Positions 14,488-23,109 of a DNA stretch of 64,000 bases are shown in pieces; the first letter of the stretch is position 1, and each line of letters starts with the position of its first letter. A program made the translations under genes and the position numbers. The stretch covers positions 255,692 through 319,691 of the forward strand of contig NZ_BJXB01000003.1 of assembly GCF_007990775.1 (NCBI RefSeq), written 5' to 3'. The stretch comes from Deinococcus cellulosilyticus NBRC 106333 = KACC 11606. GTDB lineage: Bacteria; Deinococcota; Deinococci; Deinococcales; Deinococcaceae. The notes beneath the pieces were generated by a model. That model was given only the letters and a program-made list of their open reading frames with translations, searched no databases and was not told the DNA's origin.

Positions 14488-16920
14488 ATGCCAAGAAGTG
14501 AAAAATACAACCCGCATTCCATTGAACCCCGCTGGCGCAAGACGTGGGAGGAAAGCGACCTCTACACCTTCACATACGACCAGAGCAGAGAAAACCACTA
14601 TGCCCTGACCATGTTTCCTTACCCCTCCGGGAACCTCCACATCGGTCACTGGTACGCTTTTGCGGTGCCGGATGCCCGTGCCCGTTTCATGCGCATGAAG
14701 GGGTACAACGTGCTTTTCCCGATGGGTTTTGATGCGTTCGGCCTCCCTGCCGAGAACGCTGCCATCAAGCGCAATGTGGACCCTGCCAGGTGGACCTACT
14801 CCAACATCGAGTACATGACCGGGCAGTTCAAGCGCATGGGCACCATGATCGACTGGAGCAAGAAATTTGCCACCTGCGATCCCGAGTACTACAAGTGGAA
14901 CCAGTGGTTCTTCATCCAGTTCTACAAGCGCGGTCTTGTCTACAAGAAAAATGGCTTCGTGAACTGGTGCCCGAGCTGCAACACCGTGCTCGCAAACGAA
15001 CAGGTTGTCGATGGCAAGTGTGAGCGATGCGGAACCGTGGTGGAGCAAAAACAACTCGAACAGTGGTTCTTCAAGATCACCGAGTACGCCGATGAACTCC
15101 TCAACTTCGGCGACACCGACATGCCCGAACGTGTGCGCCTCATGCAGCACAACTGGATTGGCAAGTCGGTGGGCGCAGAGATCGACTTCGCCACCGATGC
15201 CGGGACCGTGACCGTGTTCTCCACCCGTCCGGACACCCTCATGGGGGCCACTTTCCTCGTGCTTGCTCCCGAGCACGCCTACGTCAAAACCCTCACCACC
15301 CCCGAGCAGCAGGAAGCCGTACAGAGCTACATCGCAACCGCTGCCAAGATGAGCGAAATTGACCGTCAGGCAGAGGGCCGCGAGAAGACTGGCGTCTGGA
15401 CAGGATCTTACGCCACCCATCCGGTCACCGGAGAAAAACTCCCCATCTGGATTGCCGATTACGTGCTCGTCACCTACGGCACGGGCTCCATCATGGCCGT
15501 CCCTGCCCACGACACCCGCGACTTTGAATTTGCCCGCAAGTTTGGTCTTTCCATCAAGGAAGTCATCCGGGGCGAAACCGAAATGGACGTGGAAAACGCC
15601 ACCGAAGCCTACTCTGGTGAAGGTGTCATTGTGAATTCCGGCCTCATTGATGGCATGCAGGGCGGCAAAGAGCACATCGGTGCCGTCATTGAGAAACTCG
15701 CGGAATATGGTGTGCGGGCCAAGACCACCTACCGCCTCCGCGACTGGCTCATCTCCAGACAGCGTTACTGGGGCACCCCCATTCCCATGGTCTACTGCGA
15801 GAAGTGCGGCATCCAGCCTGTGCCTGAATCCGAACTCCCTGTGCGCCTCCCCGAAGATGTGAAATTCCAGCCCACCGGACAGAGCCCGCTCACCCTCATG
15901 GACGAGTGGAAGACCACCACCTGCCCCTGCTGTGGTGGCGTGGCCACCCGTGAAACCGACACCATGGACACCTTCGTGGACTCCAGCTGGTACATGTACC
16001 GCTACCTCAGCCACGACTTTGACACTGCCGCATTCCGTCCTGAGTTTGCCAACTTCACCCCCGATGTGTACACCGGCGGCATCGAGCACGCCATCCTCCA
16101 CCTCCTCTACAGCCGATTCTGGACCAAGGCCATGCGGGACATGGGCCTCACAAACGTCAGTGAACCCTTCAAGATCCTCCGCAACCAGGGCATCATCCTC
16201 GGTGAGGACAACGAGAAGATGAGCAAGAGCAGGGGCAACGTCATCGACCCCGACGACCTCGTTGCCGAGTACGGTGCAGACACCGTGCGTGCCTTCCTCA
16301 TGTTCCTCGCTCCCTGGGAAGCAGGTGGACCCTGGTCCTCCAAGGGCATCCAGGGTCCCCACAAGTGGCTGGGCCGCATCTGGAGCCTCTACTTCGACGA
16401 AGCCGAGGGGCCAGAGGAAAACATCAGCGAAGCCGAACTCCGCTACGCCGTGCATGCTGCCCTCAAGCGCGTCACCGACGACCTCGAGCGTTTCAGCTTC
16501 AACACCTGCATTGCTGCCATGATGGAGCTCACCAACACCCTCGTGAAAGCCAAACGCAGCCCTGTGGCCCAGACTGCAGCCTGGACCGACGCCCTTGACA
16601 TCTTCAACCGCATGCTCGCACCCTTTGTGCCCTACATCGCCGAGGAAATCTGGAGCGAAACCGGCCACACGGACTCCGTGCACGTCCAGAGCTGGCCCAA
16701 GTACGACCCTGCTGCACTCGTCAAAGACGAAATCGAAGTGGTGGTGCAGGTCAACGGCAAACTCCGGGGCAAGACCCTGATCAAGAGCGGTGCTTCTCAG
16801 GAAGAGGTGTTCATGGCCGCCAAGTCCATCGAGAACGTCCAGAAGTTCATCGAGGGCAAACCCCTCGTCAAGGAAATCTACGTTCCTGGCAAGCTGGTGA
16901 ACATTGTGGTGAAAGGCTGA
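14488..16920 (+). CDS. leuS: Leucyl-tRNA synthetase
   Basis: Class I synthetase that charges tRNA-Leu. The 810 residues match the bacterial family. HIGH motif in PSGNLHIGHW (residues 51-54), zinc cluster CPSC...CERCG, a CP1 editing domain with FSTRPDTLMGATFLVLAPEH and the DTRDFEFA stretch, the Leu-specific region VDSSWYMYRYLSHDF, and KMSKSRGN (577-584). The start at 14488 has AAAGGAG at a spacing of 8; an in-frame ATG at 14455 lies inside the terminator and has no such site. Preceded by a leucine leader-peptide attenuator and followed by a terminator, so monocistronic. Confidence 0.97.
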   Translation: MPRSEKYNPHSIEPRWRKTWEESDLYTFTYDQSRENHYALTMFPYPSGNLHIGHWYAFAVPDARARFMRMKGYNVLFPMGFDAFGLPAENAAIKRNVDPARWTYSNIEYMTGQFKRMGTMIDWSKKFATCDPEYYKWNQWFFIQFYKRGLVYKKNGFVNWCPSCNTVLANEQVVDGKCERCGTVVEQKQLEQWFFKITEYADELLNFGDTDMPERVRLMQHNWIGKSVGAEIDFATDAGTVTVFSTRPDTLMGATFLVLAPEHAYVKTLTTPEQQEAVQSYIATAAKMSEIDRQAEGREKTGVWTGSYATHPVTGEKLPIWIADYVLVTYGTGSIMAVPAHDTRDFEFARKFGLSIKEVIRGETEMDVENATEAYSGEGVIVNSGLIDGMQGGKEHIGAVIEKLAEYGVRAKTTYRLRDWLISRQRYWGTPIPMVYCEKCGIQPVPESELPVRLPEDVKFQPTGQSPLTLMDEWKTTTCPCCGGVATRETDTMDTFVDSSWYMYRYLSHDFDTAAFRPEFANFTPDVYTGGIEHAILHLLYSRFWTKAMRDMGLTNVSEPFKILRNQGIILGEDNEKMSKSRGNVIDPDDLVAEYGADTVRAFLMFLAPWEAGGPWSSKGIQGPHKWLGRIWSLYFDEAEGPEENISEAELRYAVHAALKRVTDDLERFSFNTCIAAMMELTNTLVKAKRSPVAQTAAWTDALDIFNRMLAPFVPYIAEEIWSETGHTDSVHVQSWPKYDPAALVKDEIEVVVQVNGKLRGKTLIKSGASQEEVFMAAKSIENVQKFIEGKPLVKEIYVPGKLVNIVVKG

Positions 16921-16953
16921 CCCCGCCCCCAACACGCTCATTGCATTCGCTTT

Positions 16954-16981
16954 CCTCCCCCTGACGAGGGGGAGGTTTTTT
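16954..16981 (+). terminator. Rho-independent terminator of leuS
   Basis: Stem CCTCCCCCT / AGGGGGAGG, 4-base loop, then TTTTTT. Confidence 0.88.
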
Positions 16982-16987
16982 GCATTC

Positions 16988-16993
16988 TAGAAT
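16988..16993 (+). promoter_or_regulatory. -10 box of the phosphotransferase gene
   Basis: TAGAAT ends 6 bases before the ATG at 17000, directly after the leuS terminator. The transcript is probably leaderless. Confidence 0.6.
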
Positions 16994-16999
16994 GTCTTC

Positions 17000-18031
17000 A
17001 TGCCCGCAGAGCCCACCCTCCACCAGAACCTGATGCTGCAAAAGCTAAAAGAGGCCCATGGACTGTCTCTCAACAGCCTCCAGTTCATTCCTGCTGGTAC
17101 AGCCCCTGCCTACCGTGCTGAGGGAGAGGATGGAAGATTCTTCATCAAGGTGCTTCCAGACACGCCTTATGGTCAGGAAGTCTTGGGACGCCTGCAGCGT
17201 GAATTGCCCTTGCTGCAGGTGCTGAGGGCACAGGGCATTTTGCCTGAGGTGCCCGAGGTGGTTTTGACCCTGCAAGGGGAGGGCTTCACCTGTCTGGAAG
17301 GTCATGCCCTGGTGGTGTACCGCTGGATTGATGGAGAAAGCCTGGGGGATGCAGGCTGGCTTGCTGCACGGAATGAGCTGGTGGTGCTGCTGGGTCGCCT
17401 GCATGCTGGGACCTCCCGGATCATGCAGGAGGTTCGTGATTTGCCCTTCCCCCCAGAAGATTTCGAATTGCCCTTTGAAGACCAACTGGTTCAGGACCTG
17501 CAGGTTCTGGAGCAACTGCCTGACGGTGCCCGGAGGGGGACACAGGCCCTCAGGGATCTGCTGGCACCCCACCTTGCAGCCATTCAACGGGTGCTGCAGC
17601 ATGCCAGGGTGTTCCAGCAGCAGGTCAGAAACCGCAGTCCTGAGCTGGTGGTCTGTCACACCGATGCCCACGGTGGCAATGTGATGCGAAACAGCTCAGG
17701 AAGGCTCTGGATCATTGACTGGGAAACGGCACGTCTGGCCCCCAGAGAGCATGACCTGTGGATGTTGCATGCCCATCTGCCCGAGTTGCTGCCCCGCTAC
17801 GAGCAGGCTGTGGGGCAACCTGTGCAGCTGGATTCAGACATGCTGGGGTTTTATTTTTATCGGCGGGTGCTGGAAGACCTCGCCATGGACGTGCGGATGA
17901 TCCTGCACGACAACACCCGACCAGAGGAAGATGAGGCCAACCTCAGGGTGCTGGAGCAGTACATTTTGCCTGCATTGCATCAGGTGAACACAGATTTTGA
18001 GCACCTCAGCACCCGACTGGCTTCCAGGTGA
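17000..18031 (+). CDS. APH/choline-kinase-like phosphotransferase
   Basis: 343 residues of the aminoglycoside-phosphotransferase fold. The catalytic loop VCHTDAHGGNVM (around residue 220) and the metal-binding IIDWETARLAPREHDLWML are both intact, and ALVVYRWIDGESL marks the hinge after the N-lobe. The enzyme should phosphorylate a small hydroxylated molecule with ATP; the substrate cannot be told from sequence and antibiotic resistance should not be assumed. Leaderless start. Its stop codon abuts that of the convergent DUF421 gene. Confidence 0.85.
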   Translation: MPAEPTLHQNLMLQKLKEAHGLSLNSLQFIPAGTAPAYRAEGEDGRFFIKVLPDTPYGQEVLGRLQRELPLLQVLRAQGILPEVPEVVLTLQGEGFTCLEGHALVVYRWIDGESLGDAGWLAARNELVVLLGRLHAGTSRIMQEVRDLPFPPEDFELPFEDQLVQDLQVLEQLPDGARRGTQALRDLLAPHLAAIQRVLQHARVFQQQVRNRSPELVVCHTDAHGGNVMRNSSGRLWIIDWETARLAPREHDLWMLHAHLPELLPRYEQAVGQPVQLDSDMLGFYFYRRVLEDLAMDVRMILHDNTRPEEDEANLRVLEQYILPALHQVNTDFEHLSTRLASR

Positions 18032-18736
18032 TCAGTGCTCCGGTACCACCGCAAGAGTCCAGGACCGTGCCCCACAGGTGCAGTCTTCCAGATCCTCTCC
18101 AGCCTGCTTTTCCAGCAGGGTACCGCACTCCCAGCAGGCATACAGGGCGGTTTTTGGAGCGGTTTTCTCAAAGCACTCGAAATCAGGATCTTCTCGGGGG
18201 ATGAGGAGGAGGCCAGGTAGAACCTTTTTGTGGGTGTGCCGGATCACACTGAGGCTGCCTGAAGGCTCCAGGTAAGCCCGGTGCACTTCACCCAGGTGGT
18301 TGATGTCATCGTCCCGCAGCCAGGAGTACAGTTCGTTCTGCGAGAGTCGCTCTTTGTGCATGGCTTCCAGGTCCAGTTTGCCATCGCGGATCATGCGGGT
18401 GGGGGTGCTTTCCAGCATCCGTTCCAGCCTGCGGTTCTTTTCGGTGACCACTGAGAAGGTGTACTGGATGACAGCAACAATGGTGATCACCAGCATCCCA
18501 TGCAGCAGGGGAACATCCGGATAGAACATCACATCCCCCACAGCAGAGCCCAGTGCAATGATCAGGGCAAATTCAAAGAAGGTCAGTTGTCGCACACCCC
18601 GTTTCCCCAGCAGACGGATCAGCAGCAGGGTGTACATGTACATCACGGCGGTGCGGAAGGCAATTTCCAGGAAAAACAGGGGTGGAAGGTCCTTGCCCAG
18701 GAAAATGTTTTTCAAATCAAACTGGTAGGGCTCCAT
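18032..18736 (-). CDS. DUF421 (YetF-like) membrane protein with zinc-ribbon tail
   Basis: 234 residues. Three N-terminal membrane segments precede the soluble DUF421 core (TPTRMIRDGKLDLEAMHKERLSQNELYSWLR). The C-terminus adds CWECGTLLEKQ...CTCGARSW, four cysteines in two CxxC-like pairs that look like a zinc ribbon, not a usual part of YetF proteins. Family function is poorly known. The -10 box TAGAAT ends 6 bases before the ATG. Confidence 0.85.
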   Translation of the reverse strand: MEPYQFDLKNIFLGKDLPPLFFLEIAFRTAVMYMYTLLLIRLLGKRGVRQLTFFEFALIIALGSAVGDVMFYPDVPLLHGMLVITIVAVIQYTFSVVTEKNRRLERMLESTPTRMIRDGKLDLEAMHKERLSQNELYSWLRDDDINHLGEVHRAYLEPSGSLSVIRHTHKKVLPGLLLIPREDPDFECFEKTAPKTALYACWECGTLLEKQAGEDLEDCTCGARSWTLAVVPEH

Positions 18737-18835
18737 AGCCGTATTCTAGGGATTTTTGAATGGCGGACTGTGATGCCATCAAAAAGGGCCTTTTGCAGTG
18801 CATCTTCAGGAAGCCCACCTGTCAGGCTGTAGATC

Positions 18836-18841
18836 TACAAT
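18836..18841 (+). promoter_or_regulatory. -10 box of the AraC-type gene
   Basis: TACAAT ends 6 bases before the ATG at 18848; leaderless start. Confidence 0.6.
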
Positions 18842-18847
18842 GAAACC

Positions 18848-19687
18848 ATGACCCCCGGCTGGATTTTGCATGCCTGCCAGAGAAGTGAGGATTACGAAGC
18901 CTTCAGCGAGGAGGGTGGACTGTCCATCAAAACCATGCATGGCTTTGGCACGCAGTACCAGGTGGGAAGGCAACTTCTGGGCCTCAACCAGGGCAGGTAT
19001 CTGGTGCTGAATGCAGGACAGCCCTACACTGTGCAGGTGCCCAGAGGGGTGGAGTCTTTCTGTATGTTTTTCTCCGCAGAGTTCACACGGGATGTGTATT
19101 CCAGTCTGTCTCTGTCCACGGATGCATTGCTGGAAGGGGAAAGGATGGCGTCCCCTCCAGAGTTCCTGCCCCGCACTTTTGAACAGCCAGACCCCATTGC
19201 CCATGCCATGGAACGCCTCAGAGGGTGGTCTGCCACAGGCGAACTGACCCCGGAGCGCAGAAGAAATGGGATGGAAAGCTTGCTGCTGGAACTGCTTTAT
19301 GCCCATCAGATGGTCCAGGGGGAGGTGTTCAGTTACCCGGCCACCCGTCACAGCACCCGCCAGGACATCTACCGCAGGGTGCACCGGGCCAGGGATTTTC
19401 TGGAGGCCCACCTGCACCAGCCCATCACCCTGGAAGACCTTGCCGGAGTGGCCAACCTGACGGTGTTTCATTTCTGCCGGGCCTTCAAGCACATTTTTCA
19501 CTGCACACCCAATGCCTACCTGACCCACAGGCGCTTGGAACGCGCAAAGTGGCTTCTGAAGCACACCTCGCTCAGTGTGCTGGAGGTGACCCTGGATGTG
19601 GGTTTTGAGAGCCCGACAACCTTCAGCACGGTCTTCAAGAAGCGTTTCGGGATGACGCCAACCCAGTACCGATCTCAGTCAGGATGA
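18848..19687 (+). CDS. AraC-family transcriptional regulator
   Basis: 279 residues. The N-terminal 160 residues form a cupin-like effector domain. The C-terminal AraC DNA-binding domain has two helix-turn-helix units: RDFLEAHLHQPITLEDLAGV, ANLTVFHFCRAFKHIFHCTP, then LLKHTSLSVLEVTLDVGFES and FSTVFKKRFGMTPTQYRSQ. It is divergent from the DUF421 gene and 54 bases upstream of an ankyrin-repeat gene; either could be a target. Effector unknown. Confidence 0.9.
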   Translation: MTPGWILHACQRSEDYEAFSEEGGLSIKTMHGFGTQYQVGRQLLGLNQGRYLVLNAGQPYTVQVPRGVESFCMFFSAEFTRDVYSSLSLSTDALLEGERMASPPEFLPRTFEQPDPIAHAMERLRGWSATGELTPERRRNGMESLLLELLYAHQMVQGEVFSYPATRHSTRQDIYRRVHRARDFLEAHLHQPITLEDLAGVANLTVFHFCRAFKHIFHCTPNAYLTHRRLERAKWLLKHTSLSVLEVTLDVGFESPTTFSTVFKKRFGMTPTQYRSQSG

Positions 19688-19741
19688 ATTTCAGCAAGAT
19701 TGAAGAGGCAGCAGGACCTGTGGACCCCTATCCTGAATTCC

Positions 19742-20305
19742 ATGACTGAAGACCTGATCCGTGAATTTGTGATGGCTGCCCATGGAAATGCTGCCCGTGT
19801 CGCCGAGTTGCTTTCTGCACATCCAGAATTGCGTGGCGTGCGGTATGTCGACTTCAATGAAACTGCACTGGAGGCAGCTTCCCACATGGGCCGCAGGGAC
19901 ATCGCCCACCTGCTTCTGGAGGCAGGGGAGCCCCTGATTCTTCCTGCTGCCCTGATGCTGGGTGACCTTGAGGCAGCAAGAGGGCTGCTGGATGCAAAAC
20001 CCGAGCTGATCCACTCTGCAGGAGCCCACGGCATTCCTCTGATGTTTCATGCAGCAATCAGTGGAAATCCAGTTCTGGCAGACCTCTTGTGGGAGAGGGG
20101 AAACCGCATTGGTCTGGGGGCTGCAGTGCACGCTGCCGTGGCCTGGGACCAGCCTGAATTCTTTGGTTGGCTGCAGGACCATGAAGCCCCTCTGGACGCC
20201 CCTGACCATGAGGGCAACACCCCCCTGCAGGCCGCACAGCAACGGGGACAGACCGACTGGGTTGAGAGGTTGCAAGGTCAGTCAGACGTGGGTCCAGAAT
20301 CCTGA
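19742..20305 (+). CDS. Ankyrin-repeat protein
   Basis: 187 residues built of about five ankyrin repeats, for example TALEAASHMGRRDIAHLLLE, MFHAAISGNPVLADLLWERG and NTPLQAAQQRGQTDWVERLQ. Such soluble proteins bind partners; the partner is unknown. ATG at 19742 follows a -10-like TATCCT by 7 bases; the in-frame ATG at 19700 has no signals. No signal peptide. Confidence 0.8.
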   Translation: MTEDLIREFVMAAHGNAARVAELLSAHPELRGVRYVDFNETALEAASHMGRRDIAHLLLEAGEPLILPAALMLGDLEAARGLLDAKPELIHSAGAHGIPLMFHAAISGNPVLADLLWERGNRIGLGAAVHAAVAWDQPEFFGWLQDHEAPLDAPDHEGNTPLQAAQQRGQTDWVERLQGQSDVGPES

Positions 20306-20316
20306 ACAGATCCTGA

Positions 20317-20322
20317 TATACT
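20317..20322 (+). promoter_or_regulatory. -10 box of the pnuC operon
   Basis: TATACT ends 8 bases before an 11-codon ORF and 40 bases before pnuC. The -35 match is weak. Confidence 0.5.
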
Positions 20323-20330
20323 GCTGCAAC

Positions 20331-20366
20331 ATGCAGAAAAATTCAGTTTGTCGGGTGGGACAATGA
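20331..20366 (+). CDS. Short upstream ORF coupled to pnuC (11 aa)
   Basis: Encodes MQKNSVCRVGQ. It starts just after the -10 box and its TGA overlaps the pnuC ATG as ATGA. A ribosome finishing this ORF sits exactly at the pnuC start, so the short ORF may couple or regulate pnuC translation. A GGTGGGA purine stretch inside it could also serve as the pnuC ribosome-binding site, in which case the ORF itself may have no role. Confidence 0.4.
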   Translation: MQKNSVCRVGQ

Positions 20367-20983
20367 TTGATTGGTTCGTGCAGGTGTGGGCCGGGCTGAA
20401 AGCGACTTCAGCACTGGAATGGTCTGCCAATCTGGTGTATTTGCTTTCCGTGTGGCTGGCGACCCGAAACAGTGTGCACACCTGGTGGACAGGTCTCATC
20501 GGGGTGGTGCTTTTTGGGGTGCTGTTTTTCCAGATCAAACTTTATGCCGATGTGACGCTGCAATTGTTCTACATCGCAACCAGCATTTATGGCTGGTGGG
20601 CGTGGTCCAGAGGAGGGGAGAACCACCAGGAATTGCCCATCACCCGTGTGACAGGAACCCAGCTTCTCAGTTTCTTCGTGCTGGGGGTGCTGGTGACCCT
20701 GGGTTATGGCGCTTTGCTGCACAACTTCACAGATGCCAGTTCCCCTTTCATTGACTCTGTGGTGATGACCGCCAGTGTGATTGCCCAGCTTCTGCTGATG
20801 TACCGCAAGCTGGAAACCTGGATGTTCTGGATCATCGTGAATGTGGTGGCCATCCCGCTGTATGCCTCCAAGGACCTGTATTTCACCTCTGGCATCTATG
20901 TGTTCTTCCTGATCAATGCTTTCTGGGGTTTCATCAGCTGGCAGAGGCTTTACCGGAGTGCAAGTGTCCGTGAAGCCCTTTAA
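20363..20983 (+). CDS. pnuC: Nicotinamide riboside transporter PnuC
   Basis: Facilitates uptake of nicotinamide riboside, which the downstream NadR-like enzyme phosphorylates and adenylates to NAD. 206 residues with seven membrane segments and the family signatures WSANLVYLLSVWLATRNS, GWWAWSRGG (the family's WxxW pattern) and MFWIIVNVVAIPLYASKDLY. The ATG overlaps the stop of an 11-codon ORF. The 3' end overlaps the nadR start region, showing an operon. Confidence 0.92.
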   Translation: MIDWFVQVWAGLKATSALEWSANLVYLLSVWLATRNSVHTWWTGLIGVVLFGVLFFQIKLYADVTLQLFYIATSIYGWWAWSRGGENHQELPITRVTGTQLLSFFVLGVLVTLGYGALLHNFTDASSPFIDSVVMTASVIAQLLLMYRKLETWMFWIIVNVVAIPLYASKDLYFTSGIYVFFLINAFWGFISWQRLYRSASVREAL

Positions 20984-22004
20984 AAACAGCCTGATTGTTG
21001 GCAAGTTTGCCCCCCTGCACAAAGGACACCAGCTGCTCATTGATTCGGCGCTGGCCCAGAGTGAGCAGGTGCACATCTTCAGTTATTCCAGCCCTGAAAT
21101 CGCAGGGTGTGGGCCTGAAAAAAGAGCACGCTGGCTCAGGTCCCTCTATCCACAGTGCAAAATCCATCTCATCACCCCTGAATTTCTGAAGTTCCATTTT
21201 TCGCAGCTTGGTCATGTGGAATTGCCCCTCAATGCCGATGATGCTGTGTTGCACCGCAGGTTCTGTGCCTTCCTGTGGGTGCATCTGGTGAGAGAGCCTC
21301 TGGATGCTGTTTTCACCAGCGAGGACTACGGAGAGGGGTTTGTTCAGGAGCTCAACCAGTATTTCTCGCTGTACCATCCACAGCATCAGGTCAGGCATGT
21401 TCTGGTGGACCTGAATCGCGTGCAGGTGCCCATTTCTGGAACCCTGATCCGGCAAGATCCCCATTTGCACAGGAATTTTCTGGCTCCAGAGGTGTACCGC
21501 GATTTTGTGAAACGCGTGTGCTTTCTGGGAGGGGAGTCCACCGGAAAGAGCACCCTTTCTCGCCTCATGGCTGAGAAAATGAACAGCCTGCATGTCCCCG
21601 AGTATGGCCGCACCCTCTGGGAAGAGCAGCAGGGGCATCTGGGGTTTGATGACCTGCTCAAAATCGCAAAAGTCCACATCCGAACCGAGGAGCTTCTGGC
21701 AGGGCAGGCCCACACGTTCCTGTTTGTGGACACCACGCCCCTCACCACCTGGATGTACAGCCACTTCTATTTCGGTCATGCAGATCCAGAACTCTCTGCC
21801 CTGAAGCACCGCCCCTATGAGGTGACCTTTCTGTGTGCACCAGATTTTCCCTTCGTGCAGGACGGCACCAGGGCAGGGGAGGATTTCCGTGCAAGGCAGC
21901 ACCAATGGTATTTGGAACTGCTTCAACAAATGACTATCCCTTACACCCTGTTAACAGGTACATTAGAAGAACGGATTTGCAAGATCATGGAGGTACTTAC
22001 GTGA
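20964..22004 (+). CDS. nadR: NadR-type NMN adenylyltransferase / ribosylnicotinamide kinase
   Basis: Bifunctional NAD-salvage enzyme. The N-terminal nucleotidyltransferase has GKFAPLHKGHQ (HxGH-type motif, about residue 20) and SGTLIRQDP (ISGTxIR motif). The C-terminal kinase has the P-loop GGESTGKSTL and FLFVDTTPLTTWMYSHFYFG. The N-terminal repressor domain of enterobacterial NadR is absent, so it is an enzyme only. It starts at a GTG inside the pnuC coding end: 20964 (GGAG at spacing 5) or 20970. Its TGA overlaps the next GTG. Confidence 0.9.
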   Translation: MSVKPFKNSLIVGKFAPLHKGHQLLIDSALAQSEQVHIFSYSSPEIAGCGPEKRARWLRSLYPQCKIHLITPEFLKFHFSQLGHVELPLNADDAVLHRRFCAFLWVHLVREPLDAVFTSEDYGEGFVQELNQYFSLYHPQHQVRHVLVDLNRVQVPISGTLIRQDPHLHRNFLAPEVYRDFVKRVCFLGGESTGKSTLSRLMAEKMNSLHVPEYGRTLWEEQQGHLGFDDLLKIAKVHIRTEELLAGQAHTFLFVDTTPLTTWMYSHFYFGHADPELSALKHRPYEVTFLCAPDFPFVQDGTRAGEDFRARQHQWYLELLQQMTIPYTLLTGTLEERICKIMEVLT

Positions 22005-22375
22005 GTCAGTACGGTGACATTGCCATTCTCGCTGTGGAGTTGTTCCCGGACCTGCAGGACGCCCGGGACGCCTGGCAGATGGCCACCGAAGCCCTGGGAC
22101 AGGCAGACTCCCTTCCTGTCCAGAAAGCCCAGAGCACATTTCTGGTCCTGTGTGATGCCGGGAAGGTGCTGGGCATCCCTGCTTCACCCACAGCAACACA
22201 GGAGGGTGGGCAGGTGCTGAAAGCCCTGGACGCCCTGCAACGTGCGTCTGCACCCAGCAGGGCATCCCTGAGCCTCAGCTTGCAACAGGACCCAGGAGTG
22301 CAGCACGAAGAAATTGATGTTTTGCTGTCCCTGTGGGAGGTGGGTTTGCTGGATGGAGAACTCAGTGAGGTGTGA
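22001..22375 (+). CDS. Small protein of unknown function in the NAD-salvage operon
   Basis: 124 residues, soluble. It begins with GTG overlapping the nadR stop (GTGA) and has GGAGG at a spacing of 7, so it is co-translated with nadR. The N-terminal pattern VSQYGDIAILAVELF and AQSTFLVLCDAGKVLGIP resemble small DUF6979-type proteins, but I cannot confirm this. The second half (RASLSLSLQQDPGVQHEEID) looks different from that family. A role in nicotinamide metabolism is only suggested by position. Confidence 0.6.
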   Translation: MSQYGDIAILAVELFPDLQDARDAWQMATEALGQADSLPVQKAQSTFLVLCDAGKVLGIPASPTATQEGGQVLKALDALQRASAPSRASLSLSLQQDPGVQHEEIDVLLSLWEVGLLDGELSEV

Positions 22376-22396
22376 GTTTTTCAGGCGCCAGAGCAG

Positions 22397-22434
22397 AGAG
22401 GGAGATTCTTGCACTGCGAATCTCCCTCTCTTTT
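22397..22434 (+). terminator. Rho-independent terminator of the pnuC operon
   Basis: Perfect 12-bp stem AGAGGGAGATTC / GAATCTCCCTCT, then CTTTTGC. Confidence 0.85.
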
Positions 22435-22445
22435 GCATTCTGTTT

Positions 22446-23081
22446 TCAGGCTTTGCGGGTTTCCAGGGCCATCTTTAAAGCCAGACCGCCCAGAACCGTG
22501 CCCATCAGGTAACGCTGGAACGTGGCCCACCTGGGGTGCCTGCCCAGAAAGTGAGCAATGCTGCTTGCCGTGATCACAATGGTGGTGTTGACCGTGAGGC
22601 TCACCAGAATCTGGGTGCTTCCCAGGATCAGGCTCTGCTCCAGCACATGTCCTTTTGAGACATCCACAAACTGGGGAAGCAGGGACAGGTACAGCACGGC
22701 AATCTTGGGATTCAGCAAATTGGTGAGGAGCCCCATGAAAAAGAGCTTGCGGGGAGAATCCTCAGGCAGGTCCTTCACCTGAAACGGAGACCGCCCACCG
22801 GGTTTCAGGGTGTTCCAGGCCAGATATCCCAGGTAAAAGGCTCCCGCGAGCCTCAGGGTGTCGTAAGCGAAAGGAACAGCCATCACCACGGCAGTGAGGC
22901 CAAACGCAGCCAGCAGCAGATAGATCACAAAGCCCAGCACCACCCCTGCCAGAGAGTACAGTCCAGCCACACGCCCCTGGCAGATGGATCGGGACACCAG
23001 ATACATCATGTTGGGTCCAGGGGTCAGCACCATCCCCAGAGCAATCAGGGCAAAGGCCATCAGGGTTGTGGCTGGAATCAT
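22446..23081 (-). CDS. LysE/RhtB-family exporter
   Basis: 211 residues, six membrane segments. The N-terminal FALIALGMVLTPGPNMMYLVSR carries the family's TPGPN motif, and the middle has KLFFMGLLTNLLNPKIAVLYLSL. It exports amino acids or small amines; the substrate is unknown. The ribosome-binding site GGAGGC lies 5 bases before the ATG. It starts 28 bases after the carbonic-anhydrase-like gene on the same strand, so likely an operon. Confidence 0.88.
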   Translation of the reverse strand: MIPATTLMAFALIALGMVLTPGPNMMYLVSRSICQGRVAGLYSLAGVVLGFVIYLLLAAFGLTAVVMAVPFAYDTLRLAGAFYLGYLAWNTLKPGGRSPFQVKDLPEDSPRKLFFMGLLTNLLNPKIAVLYLSLLPQFVDVSKGHVLEQSLILGSTQILVSLTVNTTIVITASSIAHFLGRHPRWATFQRYLMGTVLGGLALKMALETRKA

Positions 23082-23109
23082 GGGTGCCTCCAGGCAGGGT
23101 CAGCAGGGC

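Noticed and set aside
14368..16941. Antisense ORF of 857 codons opposite leuS
   Set aside because: Shadow frame of leuS; the translated product is low-complexity and unlike any protein family.
17000..18031. Aminoglycoside resistance gene
   Set aside because: Kinase fold is clear but the family is broad (choline, homoserine, fructosamine kinases); nothing indicates antibiotic specificity.
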